This document shows positions 1 through 13,423 of a stretch of 64,000 bases of DNA, in pieces (the first letter of the stretch is position 1; the number at the start of each line of letters is the position of its first letter). The notes beneath the pieces were generated by a model. The model was not told the DNA's origin. It saw only the letters and a list, made by a program, of their open reading frames with translations, and ran no database searches. The position numbers and the translations under genes were made by a program. The DNA comes from Sinohyriopsis cumingii (Eukaryota > Mollusca > Bivalvia > Unionida > Unionidae), in NCBI GenBank assembly GCA_028554795.2, contig CM068838.1, positions 132,743,768 to 132,807,767 of the forward strand, given 5' to 3'.

Positions 1-3000
1 CATCCTTATTATGATCACCCCTCTCACACAATAGGGAAATTGTTTATGATATTATCACAGCGTCCTTATTATGATCACCACTCTCACACAATAGGGACAT
101 TGTTTGTGATATGATCACAGCATCCTTATTATGATCATTCCTCTCACACAATAGGGACATTGTTTATGATATTGTCACAGTGTGCTTATTATGATCATCT
201 CTCTCACACACATAATAGGGACATTGTTTATGATATCATCACAGTGTGCTTATTATGATCATCCCTCTCATACAATATAAACTTTGTTTATGATATCATC
301 ACAGCATCCTTATTATGATCACCCCTCTCACACAATAGGGAAATTGTTTATGATATTATCACAGCGTCCTTATTATGATCACCACTCTCACACAATAGGG
401 ACATTGTTTGTGATATGATCACAGCATCCTTATTATGATCATTCCTCTCACACAATAGGGACATTGTTTATGATATTGTCACAGTGTGCTTATTATGATC
501 ATCTCTCTCACACACATAATAGGGACATTGTTTATGATATCATCACAGTGTGCTTATTATGATCATCCCTCTCATACAATATAAACTTTGTTTATGATAT
601 CATCACAGCATCCTTATTATGATCACCCCTCTCACACAATAGGGACATTGTTTATGATATCATCACAGCATCCTTATTATGATCATCTCTTTCACACAAT
701 AGGGACATTGTTTATGATATGATTACAGCATGCTTATTATGATGATTCTCTCATACAATTGGGACATTGTTTATGATATCATCACAGCGTCCTTATTATG
801 ATCACCCCTCTCACACAATAGGGACATCGTTTATGATATCATCACAGCGTTCTTATTATGATCACCCCTCTCACACAATAGGGACATTGTTTATGATATC
901 ATCACAGTGTGCTTATTATGATCATCCCTCTCATACAATAGAAACATTGTTTATGATACCATCACAGCATCCTTATTATGATCACCCCTCTCACACAATA
1001 GGGACATTGTTTATGATATCATCACAGCATCCTTATTATGATCACCCTTCTCACACAATAGGGACATTGTTTATGATATCATCACAGCGTCCTTATTATG
1101 ATCACCCCTCTCACACAATAGGGACATTGTTTATGATATCATCACAGCATCCTTATTATGATCACCCCTCTCACACAATAGGGACATTGTTTATGATATC
1201 ATCACAGTGTGCTTATTATGATCACCCCTCTCACACAATAGGGACATTGTTTATGATATCATCACAGCATCCTTATTATGATCACCCCTCTCACACAATA
1301 GGGACATTGTTTATGATATCATCACAGCATCCTTATTATGATCACCCCTCTCACACAATAGGGACATTGTTTACGATATCATCACAGCATCCTTATTATG
1401 ATCACCCCTCTCACACAATAGGGACATTGTTTATGATATCATCACAGCATCCTTATTATGATCACCCCTCTCACACAATAGGGACATTGTTTATGATATC
1501 ATCACAACGACCTTATTATGATCATCTCTTTCACACAATAGGGACATTGTTTATGATATTGTCACAGCATGCTTATTATGATAGTCTCTTTCACATACAT
1601 AATAGTGACATTGTTTATGATATCATCACAGCATGCTTATTATGGTCATCCCTCTCACTCAATTGGGACATTGTTTATGATATTGTCACAGCATGCTTAT
1701 CATGATCATGTCTCACACACATAATAGTGACATTGTTTATGATATCATCACAGCGTGCTTATTATGATAATCTCTTTCACACAATAGGGACATTGTTTAT
1801 GATATCATCACAGCATGCTTATTATGATAGTCTCTTTCACATACATAATAGTGACATTGTTTATGATATCATCACAGCGTCCTTATTATGATCACCCCTC
1901 TCACACAATAGTGACATTGTTTATGATATCATCACAGCGTCCTTATTATGATCACCCCTCTCACACAATAGGGAAATTGTTTATGATATCATCACAGCGT
2001 CCTTATTATGATCACCCCTCTCACACAATAGGGAAATTGTTTATGATATCATCACAGCATCCTTATTATGATCACCCCTCTCACACAATAGGGAAATTGT
2101 TTATGATATTATCACAGCGTCCTTATTATGATCACCACTCTCACACAATAGGGACATTGTTTGTGATATGATCACAGCATCCTTATTATGATCATTCCTC
2201 TCACACAATAGGGACATTGTTTATGATATTGTCACAGTGTGCTTATTATGATCATCTCTCTCACACACATAATAGGGACATTGTTTATGATATCATCACA
2301 GTGTGCTTATTATGATCATCCCTCTCATACAATATAAACTTTGTTTATGATATCATCACAGCATCCTTATTATGATCACCCCTCTCACACAATAGGGACA
2401 TTGTTTATGATATCATCACAGCATCCTTATTATGATCATCTCTTTCACACAATAGGGACATTGTTTATGATATGATTACAGCATGCTTATTATGATGATT
2501 CTCTCATACAATTGGGACATTGTTTATGATATCATCACAGCGTCCTTATTATGATCACCCCTCTCACACAATAGGGACATCGTTTATGATGTCATCACAG
2601 CGTTCTTATTATGATCACCCCTCTCACACAATAGGGACATTGTTTATGATATCATCACAGTGTGCTTATTATGATCATCCCTCTCATACAATAGAAACAT
2701 TGTTTATGATACCATCACAGCATCCTTATTATGATCACCCCTCTCACACAATAGGGACATTGTTTATGATATCATCACAGCATCCTTATTATGATCACCC
2801 TTCTCACACAATAGGGACATTGTTTATGATATCATCACAGCGTCCTTATTATGATCACCCCTCTCACACAATAGGGACATTGTTTATGATATCATCACAA
2901 CACCCTTATTATGATCACCCCTCTCATACAATAGGGACATTGTTTATGATATCATCACAGCGTGCTTATTATGATCACCCCTCTCACACAATAGGGACAT

Positions 3001-4660
3001 TGTTTATGATATCATCACAGTGTGCTTATTATGATCACCCCTCTCACACAATAGGGACATTGTTTATGATATCATCACAGCATCCTTATTATGATCACCC
3101 CTCTCACACAATAGGGACATTGTTTATGATATCATCACAGCATCCTTATTATGATCACCCCTCTCACACAATAGGGACATTGTTTATGATATCATCACAA
3201 CGACCTTATTATGATCATCTCTTTCACACAATAGGGACATTGTTTATGATATCATCACAGCATCCTTATTATGATCACCCCTCTCACACAATAGGGACAT
3301 TGTTTATGATATCATCACAGCATCCTTATTATGATCACCCCTCTCACACAATAGGGACATCGTTTATGATGTCATCACAGCGTTCTTATTATGATCACCC
3401 CTCTCACACAATAGGGACATTGTTTATGATATCATCACAGTGTGCTTATTATGATCATCCCTCTCATACAATAGAAACATTGTTTATGATACCATCACAG
3501 CATCCTTATTATGATCACCCCTCTCACACAATAGGGACATTGTTTATGATATCATCACAGCATCCTTATTATGATCACCCCTCTCACACAATAGGGACAT
3601 TGTTTATGATATCATCACAGCATCCTTATTATGATCACCCCTCTCACACAATAGGGACATTGTTTATGATATCATCACAACGACCTTATTATGATCATCT
3701 CTTTCACACAATAGGGACATTGTTTATGATATCATCACAGCATCCTTATTATGATCACCCCTCTCACACAATAGGGACATTGTTTATGATATCATCACAG
3801 CATCCTTATTATGATCACCCTTCTCACACAATAGGGACATTGTTTATGATATCATCACAGCGTCCTTATTATGATCACCCCTCTCACACAATAGGGACAT
3901 TGTTTATGATATCATCACAACACCCTTATTATGATCACCCCTCTCATACAATAGGGACATTGTTTATGATATCATCACAGCGTGCTTATTATGATCACCC
4001 CTCTCACACAATAGGGACATTGTTTATGATATCATCACAGTGTGCTTATTATGATCACCCCTCTCACACAATAGGGACATTGTTTATGATATCATCACAG
4101 CATCCTTATTATGATCACCCCTCTCACACAATAGGGACATTGTTTATGATATCATCACAGCATCCTTATTATGATCACCCCTCTCACACAATAGGGACAT
4201 TGTTTATGATATCATCACAACGACCTTATTATGATCATCTCTTTCACACAATAGGGACATTGTTTATGATATCATCACAGCATCCTTATTATGATCACCC
4301 CTCTCACACAATAGGGACATTGTTTATGATATCATCACAGCATCCTTATTATGATCACCCCTCTCACACAATAGGGACATTGTTTATGATATCATCACAA
4401 CACCCTTATTATGATCACCCCTCTCATACAATAGGGACATTGTTTATGATATCATCACAGCATCCTTATTACGATCACCCCTCTCACATAATAGTGACAT
4501 TGTTTATGATATCATCACAGCATGCTTATTATGGTCGTCCCTCTCACACAATTGGGACATTGTTTATGATATTGTCACAGCATGCTTATCATGATTATCT
4601 CTCACACACATAATAGGGACATTGTTTGTGATCTCATCACAGCACACTGCTTATTATGAG
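1..4660. repeat. 60-bp minisatellite array with higher-order structure
   Basis: About 77 tandem copies of a 60-bp unit run from the window edge to about 4660. Recurring blocks are TTATTATGATCAC, CACACAATAGGGACATTG and the dyad TGATATCA. Variant units recur in the same order: one series starts at 1, 305 and 2058, a longer block repeats at an offset of 1,753 bp (767 and 2520), and a third at 780 bp (2581 and 3361). The array extends beyond the left edge and sits just before a TEP exon, so it is probably intronic. Because 60 is a multiple of three and one frame lacks stops, it contains spurious reading frames of up to 697 codons. Confidence 0.97.
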
Positions 4661-4839
4661 CTTCAGCCCATGAAATGTTTCCCAAAAATAATTTTTAACT
4701 ACATGGTGCAAGTATTACTTGGAATAAACTGTTAGAAAATTTTGTACATTTCAGTCAGTACAACTCAGAGTTCATTCATTGAAATTCCCATCCATCCAAA
4801 TATGTATTGTGCCCCCAAGTAGTTTTCCTCTAATTTCAG
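4661..4839 (+). other. Intron end leading into first visible exon
   Basis: This is unique AT-rich sequence between the minisatellite and exon 1. It ends in a pyrimidine-rich tract and the acceptor TTTCCTCTAATTTCAG, with AG at 4838-4839. Confidence 0.7.
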
Positions 4840-4980
4840 GTGGCTGGCAGATCATCAGCTATGGGGGTCTTCATTATCAAACCTGTTGTCCTTGGCCAGA
4901 TTTTGTTGGAAATGACAGCCAATTCATCTGGTACATCACAGGATATAACTGATATAGTCAGCAGAACTGTTCTTGTTGAG
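4840..4980 (+). CDS. CD109: TEP exon 1 (visible): end of the macroglobulin region before the thioester domain
   Basis: This is 47 codons, phase 0 at both ends, residues 1-47. It reads VAGRSSAMGVFIIKPVVLGQ and ends in DIVSRTVLVE. That matches the family pattern of an F-x-I-x-P-x-x-x-G strand followed by D-x-V-x-R-x-[LV]-LVE just before PEG. Asn28-Ser-Ser is a possible N-glycosylation site. Donor GTATTT follows at 4981. Confidence 0.88.
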
Positions 4981-7900
4981 GTATTTCTTTTATGAAAAAT
5001 ACATTAAAATTAATTTCTTAAAGTTCAGAGATTCTGCTCTAGACTTTTATTATCATCATTAGAGAACCTTTTCTTAAATATGCAACCCATGGAGTAGGGA
5101 TGGGCTGGCATTCACCCATTTTTCTGAATATAAAGGAAATCACAAGATCCCAAATATATTTACTGACTGTAACAACAAGAGAACCAGATTTATTTTGGAC
5201 TAGTAGAAAATTAAAGTTTGGGTGATAAAATAAAACTGGCAGCAGATGATAGTTAACATGGTAACAAATCTTGTACAGACTGCAGACTTTCCTCTTTACA
5301 TCTTGTGGCTAATGTTTTTCAGGGCATCATACCCTTGTGGGTAACGTTTTTCAGGGCATCATACCCTTGTGGGTAAGGTTGCAACATTTACACAACATTC
5401 TAAACATGTTCACAGTTTACTATAACCAAAATGATGGTGTTTGATCCAAATGATTAGAAACTCAGACGTTGCCTGTCTACCAGTTACTGAACTCGTGACT
5501 ACTATTATGTGCATGCCATCCCTCAATCAGTATGCAATTGTTTCATTTCATATACATATTTTACCTCTTGTTATATCAGGACTCAGTAAAATATGTTTTT
5601 TCTAAAATATATCTGACAATACAAGTCAAATATCCCTAGAAGAATAAAAAAATTTTTTACATTTCATAAAAACCAGTGAACTGTATTGGAATGAATTTGG
5701 AAAAAGCATCGTCGCATGATGACTTTAAACATCCATACAGATAATGCTGATTGGCCATCCAATGAGGCTACTTAGATTCAAATCAAAACAATGCCCGATT
5801 GACTCAACTTCATACCAATGTACCATGCACTAAATGAGTGGCATTTCTGATAATAGAAAAGTCTTTATATTAATTCTTCTCAAAAACTACTTTCCTGAAT
5901 TGACATGAATTTCGATTAAAAAAAAGCATGATGACATGGAAGCCTTTCAAGATTGTATAGAGCCGAGCCATTATTCATATTGCCCATATTACTCATAGTA
6001 CAAAATCCTAAATGAAATCTTCTTTTTCAAAGCCAGACATCAAATTTAATCAAATTTGCAGAAAGCCTCCTGTTTGAAGGTCTTTAATCTTTACACAAAA
6101 TAATGCTGATCAAATATAGTGAACATAGTATAAAAAAAGACAAAGTTTGAAAACAGATTTTGCATAATCAGTCAAAATATGTGAAGAAATTTTGACAACG
6201 TTTTCCTATGAATCTGTGATTTGATTCATTTAGATGCCAACTAGGGGTCCTATTAATGAGATAAGATTCATTTGGTTTCCAGCTAGGTGCCCTGTTAATG
6301 AGATTTTATTTATTTAGATGCCAACTAGGTGTCTTATTAATGAGATTTGATTTGTTTTGATGTCAGCTTGGTGTCCTTTAAATCTGTAATTCATTTTAAT
6401 GTCAGATAGGTGTCCTATTAATGAGATTTGATTTATATAGATGTGAGCTAGGTGTTCTATTAGTGAGATTTGATTCATTTAGATGCCAGCTAGGTGTCCT
6501 GTTAATGAGGTTTGATTCATTTAGATGCCAGCTAGGTGTCCTATTAATGAGATTTGATTTATTTAGATGCCAGCTAGGTGTCCTATTAATGAGATTTGAT
6601 TCATTTAGATGCCATATAGGTGTCCTATTAATAAGATTTGATTTGTTTTGATGTCAGCTTGGTGACCTTTAAATCTGTAATTTAATTCATTTTAATGTCA
6701 GATAGGTGTCCTATTAATGAGATTTGATTCATTTAGATGCCAACTAGGTGTCTTATTAATGAGATTTGATTTGTTTTTATGTCAGCTTGGTGTCCTTTAA
6801 ATCTGTAATTTAATTCATTTTAATGTCAGATAGGTGTCCCATTGATGAGATTTGATTCATTTAGATGTCAGCTAGGTGTCCTATTAATGAGATTTGATTT
6901 ATTTAGATGCCAGCTATGTGTCCCATTAATGAGGTTTGATTCATTTAGATGCCATATAGGTGACCTATTAATGAGGTTTGATTTATATAGATGTCAGCTA
7001 GGTGTCCTGTTAATGAGATTTGATTTATATAGATGTCAGCTAGGTGTCCTGTTAATGAGGCTTGATTCATTTAGATGCCATATAGGTGTCCTATTAATGA
7101 GATTTGATTTATATAGATGTCAGCTAGGTGTCCTATTAATGAGGTTTGATTCATTTAGATGCCATATAGGTGTCCTATTAATGAGATTTGATATATATAG
7201 ATGTCAGCTAGGTGTCCTATTAATGAGATTGTATTTATATAGATGTCAGCTAGGTGTCCTGTTAATGAGATTTGATTTATTTTGATGTCAGATAGGTGAC
7301 CTATTAATGAGATTTGATTTATATAGATGTCAGCTAGGTGTCCTATTAATGAGATTTGATTCATTTAGATGCCAGCTGGGTGTCCTATTAATGAGGTTTG
7401 ATTCATTTAGATGCCAGCTAGGTGTCCTATTAATGAGATTTGATTCATTTAGATGCCAGCTAGGTGTCCTATTAATGAGATTTGATTTATTTTGATGTCA
7501 GATAGGTGTCTTATTAATGAGATTAGATATATATAGATGTCAGCTCGGTGTCCTATTAATGAGATTTGATTTATTTTGATGTCAGATAGGTGTCCTATTA
7601 ATGAGATTTTATTTATATAAATGTCAGATAGGTGTCCTATTAATGAGATTTGATTCATTTAGATGTCAGCTAGGTGTCCTATTAATGAGGTTTGATTCAT
7701 TTAGATACCATATAGGTATCCTATTAATGAGATTTGATTTATATAGATGTCGTATAGGTGTCCTTTTAATCTGTAAGTTGATTCATTTTAATGTCAGATA
7801 GGTGTCCTATTAATGAGATTTGATTCATTTTAATGTCAGATAGGTGTCCTTTTAATCTGTAATTTGATTCATTTTAATGTCAGATAGGTGTCCTTTTAAT

Positions 7901-10900
7901 CTGTAATTTGATTCATTTTAATGTCAGATAGGTGTCCTATTAATGATATTTGATTTATATAGATGTCATATAGGTGTCCTTTTAATCTGTAAGTTAATTC
8001 ATTTTAATGTCAGATAGGTGTCCTATTAATGAGATTTGAATCATTTTAATGTCATATAGGTGTCCTTTTAATCTGTAATTTGATTCATTTTAATGTCATA
8101 TAGGTGTCCTTTTAATCTGTAATTTGATTCATTTTAATGTCATATAGGTGTCCTTTTAATCTGTAATTTGATTCATTTTAATGTCATATAGGTGTCCTTT
8201 TAATCTGTAATTTGATTCATTTTAATGTCAGATAGGTGTCCTTTTAATCTGTAATTTGATTCATTTTAATGTCAGATAGGTGTCCTATTAACCCTTTACC
8301 TCATAGAGCATAGTGACAAAGTGCAGCATGCTATAAATAGAACACCTATTACCTAGCAGACCGCATCCGCATAGGCATGCCTGTGAATTGTTAAGCAATG
8401 TAGTGGTGTTACGTTTAACAGCAGTTTTAACCATTTTACATTTTAGGTAGACATCTATTATATATGGAAAAATTGAAGAGTAAAGTCCAATTGTTATAGT
8501 TGTGTACTTTTTTTTCACGGAAGAATATTCTATGTGCTTCAAAATCTTGAGAGAACTCGTTCACCGTCATGTCCGTGAGGCCGCGTGACCGACCGTAGCT
8601 GCCATTTCCCATACTCGAAATTTACATGTTTTTCGTCTGCGTCTACATCACTAAGTCATCTGAATTTGATAATCAATAAAAACTAATTGCTGCTTACATA
8701 AATATCAGAGCCTTTACCTTAGTTACTGAATCTTTCGTGGTTGTGATTCTACTCGTGAAAACTTCGTAAGTACTGAATGAAATCCTGCCTGTGAACTGTT
8801 AAGCAATTTAGTGTATGTTACGTTTAACAACAATTTTAACCATTTTACATTTTTGGTACACATATATTATATGTGGACAAATTTAAGAGTAATGTCTGAT
8901 TGTTATAGCTGTGTAATTATTTTCCACAGAAGAATTTTTTTTATGTGCTTCAAAATCTTGAGAGAACTCGTTCACCGTCATGTCCGTGAGGCCGCGTGAC
9001 CAACCGTAGCTGCCATTTCCGATACTCGAAATTTACAAGGTTTTCGTGTGCGTCTATATCACTAAGTCATCTGAATTTGATAATTTATAAAAACTAATTG
9101 CTGCCTACATTAATATCAGAACCTTTACCTAATTTATTGAATCTTTCGTGGTTGTTATTCTAATCGTGAAAACTTCGTACGTACTGAATGAAATCCGCGG
9201 CTGCCATTTTGGAGAGTGGAGATTACGACCCAGTTACTTTAAATAGCAGATATCGACCAGTGCATGAATAGCGACCACGTGATCTGACGTAATTGTCATT
9301 CGCAGAAATGAATGTAGTATGTAATAGGGGGGTTTTCCCCGAAGGTGGCGCTACGAAAACTAGCTCAAAATGGCTGATGTTTACAGCAGGCGTCAAAAGG
9401 CACTTCTATGCGAATCTTGCAGAGGCGTCAAAAGGCGCTTCCATGCGAATGGAGTAGAGGCGTCCAAAGACGCTTGTATGAGGTAAAGGGTTAATGAGAT
9501 TTGAATCATTTAGATGTCAGCTAGATGTCCTTTTAATCTGTAATTTGATTCATTTTAATGTCAGATAGGTGTCCTATTAATGAGATTTGATTCATTTTAA
9601 TGTCAGATAGGTGTCCTATTAATGAGATTTGGTTCATTTAATGTCAGATAGGTGTGGGATCCCAGTGGGCATCTTAGTATTTATACTTGCTTACCGAGTC
9701 TAACTGCAATGATCCAGATCTGCTGTCACATAATACACCAGCATATCTGGGTCTATGCATTTTGCTAGGAGCAATGAGTGAAACATAGTGTTGGCACATT
9801 ATGCAATTCCATATCAGGGTCTATGTTGTTTGCAGTTGTATTTGACTTATAAGCAAGTACATGTATATACAATATTTAATATGCATATACACCATTCCCT
9901 CAATAACTCACACCCTGATAACTCACAAGCCCACTTATAATGCAGGGTCATGGTGGATCTCATTTTTTTAACCAGGAAATACCCCAAAAATGTATCCGTT
10001 TGTTGAACTTGAAATTTTTTTTATCAAATTTGGAAATTGAAACTTTGATATATCGCTCATTTTGTCATTGAAAATGGTAGATAGGACCTGGAAATTTTAA
10101 TCAACATTATGAAATTATCAGCTTTAAAAGGAAGTCTTTATTTTTATTACATTTTCTTTCCAGATGACATGCTTAGAGTGCTGTCTGTTTTTTAAACATG
10201 TTATGCACAAGTTATCAAGGATAAGTGTATATAAATACCATCTCAACTAATGTTTCAACTATTACAGTTTCAATTAGTGATTAACTTTTGCATGAAAATA
10301 CAGCATTTAACCTGGACACATTTACCATTGTAGCCTGAAGGCAGACAGGTCAGGCGCAGTGAGCAGACTCCACCCTTCCAGCTTTCCAATGGCAATAAGA
10401 CTTTGGTTTATGACCTTAGGCCTGTGTATAATACACCCAATCTGGTGAAGGGTTCGGTTATGATTACATTTAGTGCTTCTGGTAGGTAAAGATAGTTCAC
10501 AACACAAAAACAAACATTAACTTCTTGTTTCCTCAAGCTTAACTACTTTACATTTAGGCCAAACTGGCTTATTGTATGTCCCTGCATTCATCAACAATTG
10601 CAGTTTTCAGATTTATCTAAAGAGTAATTCTAATCCAGTTCCAACCATGCTTTGCAGACATCATCCTGATATAAGTTTGGATGCTTTACAGACATCATCC
10701 TGGCTTGTAGGCTATATAAGTTTGGATGCTTTGCAGACATCATCCTGGCTTGGGGCTATTGAAGTTTATACAGTGTGCGCTTTTGTACCATAAAATGTAG
10801 CCACTATTACTAAAAGTGACAACCATTAAATACCTTATTTTAAAACATTGCTCAACAGACTTTAATAACTTAAACAGAAAATATGATGGCATGAAGTTTT

Positions 10901-13382
10901 TTTAGATTATAGAACTTGTGAAGATCTTCCATCAAATATGACTGCCTTTGAAATAAAATAGAAAAACCTTTCAAGTGCTTCTCAAAATTGTGGCAGAAAG
11001 CTTCCAGACATGATCCCATTCTACTATCAAAGCTGTGACAGAAAGCTTCCAGACATGATGCCATTCTATTATCAAAACTGGGACTGACAGAGTCCAGACA
11101 GGGCCCATTCTACTATCAAAAGTTCACAGAATGCTTCCAGACATGATGCCATTCTACTATCAAAATTGTGACAGAAAGCTTCCAGACATGATGCCATTCT
11201 ACTATCAAAACTGTGACAGAAAGCTTCCAGACCAATGCCATTCTACTATCAAAACTGTGACAGAAAGCTTCCAGACATGATGCCATTCTCCTATCAAAAC
11301 TGTGACAGAAAGCTTCCATACATGATGCCATTCTACCATCAAAATTGTGACAGAAAGCTTTCAGACATGATGCCATTCTACTATCAAAACTGTGACAGAA
11401 AGCTTCCAGACATGAAGAGATTTTAGATTTATATAAAGAATGGCTGCTGTTACTAAACTGAAATAATTTTGTAAACACTTCTTGAAAACTGCTGAGCAGA
11501 AGTTGACTTAATTTTAAAGATGTTTCCTGATATAAAAGGCTTTCAGATATATACAAAAGCTGCCAATCCACCATCAAGTATGGCTGCTATTCATAAAAAT
11601 TGGAATCATAGAAGTGACTTCTTCAAAACCACTCAACAGAATTTGACCAAATTTGACTGCATATTTGCATTAGGGCCTTTTAAACTTTTACAAATATACC
11701 CACCTTTATTAACCAAAGAAAAACCTTTAATTCTCAAAAACTGCTGGATAGTAATTGACCAAATGTGATAAAAGCTTCCTGGAATGAAGAGTTTCAAAGT
11801 TTTACAAATGTTTTGAATGTACTTCAGTTTTTACTACCATTACTAAAAATAGAAAAAAAAAACTTTAAATGACTTCATCCCAAAAACTGCTCGTGAAAAT
11901 TGGGTGAAATCTGACTGAAAACATCCTGACATGAAAGGTTTTTAATTTTGAACAGATGAAGCTGATCACCTATCAAATATGGTCATTCTGACCAAAAGAT
12001 AGAACTGCCAAACAAAACTGTACTAGCTTTGACAGAAAGCATCCAGTTAAAAAGACCTTTTGATTATTGGGGGTTTTTTTAATGAGTTTATGGTCCATAG
12101 TATAGTCCTGCTTACATCTTAGGTTAGTACCTCAGTGGTCCGTATCACACTATTAATTCAAGCAGATAAAATCAGACCTATAGGTCACCCATCCAATAGC
12201 CTTATTTAGAATAGATATCTGGTGTGTGGAAAATTTCATGAAAGAAAACACAGACAAGACTAAAGTGTTAATGATTACTAGCAAACAAAGGTGAGTAAAA
12301 TTGGAAAAGAACAACTTGAATCTTAAGTTGAATGAACTTTGCCTACAAATGGTTGCCCTTGACAACAATTTGAATCTTAAGTTGAATGAACTTTGCCTAC
12401 AAATGGTTGCCCTTCCTTGGGGTGATAGTTGACAACAATTTGAATCTTAAGTTGAATTAACTTTGCCTACAAATGGTTGCCCTTCCTTGGGGTGATAGTT
12501 GACAACAATTTGAATCTTAAGTTGAATGAACTTTGCCTACAAATGGTTGCCCTTCCTTGGGGTGATAGTTGACAACAATTTGAATCTTAAGTTGAATGAA
12601 CTTTGCCTGCAAATGGTTGCCCTTCCATGGGGTGATAGTTGACAACAATTTGCAATGGAATGAATATATTCAAGTATGTCTTAAGTCAGTTCATGTATGT
12701 GATTATTGAGCAGGATAAGGCCATATCTATCAACTAAACATAGGTTAATATATTACAAATGCTATATTACAAGCATACTTAGACAACTGTAATGTTATCC
12801 TGAGAAACACTTCTAACAAGAATATTTACAGATTATTCTGCTTGCAAAAAAGAGCTTGCAGACTCATCTTAGAATTTATTGGAAACATCCCAAATGCAAT
12901 GAATGATAAAAAAAATGTTAAAAGTGAATGCATATTTTTTAGAAAGGTAAGATTTATGCATATAATTTCAAACAACATGGTCCCATTATATCTCAATGAA
13001 ATTCTTCATGCTACAGAACAAGGCAACACTCCCAATTTAAGATAAGTTGTTTCAGCTAGCTGCCATTCCATCCCAGAACCAAATATAGAACTCTTGAAGA
13101 AAAGATTTCAGTATTCAGAGTCACAGAATCCCAAAGAAAATTAGAGAAAGTACAACTGTAAATGCATTTAATTTTTATCTAATTCAGTGGATAAAATATG
13201 GAACCTGTTTGATTTGACAAATACATTACAGCTTAAAGTATAAATTCACTAACCTTTCACTTTGTTGTCTCACTGCTTTTGTACTGTATATACACAATAT
13301 ACCTATTTGGAGCATGTTCATTTAAATTTTCTCTTTATTATGTCCATATATAAGTATAGCTTAGTATTAATGCTCAGTGTGA

Positions 13383-13423
<41 letters not shown>

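Noticed and set aside
767..4613. Long frames (312, 118 and 697 codons) as a repetitive protein gene
   Set aside because: Every unit is the 60-bp minisatellite. There is no start context, signal peptide or non-repetitive domain, and the array lies directly before a TEP exon.
1..4660. CRISPR-like array of regular repeats
   Set aside because: The units are contiguous with no unique spacers and the DNA is eukaryotic; it is a minisatellite.
6421..7801. Frames on both strands in the 42-bp array
   Set aside because: Unit length divisible by three leaves both strands open; no independent coding evidence.
11116..11577. Minus-strand 153-codon frame
   Set aside because: It translates the 45-bp array and has no family resemblance.
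12842..13045. Independent small gene at the frame starting MQKRACRLIL
   Set aside because: It is the C-terminal reverse transcriptase relic of a dead LINE, continuous with matching fragments upstream.
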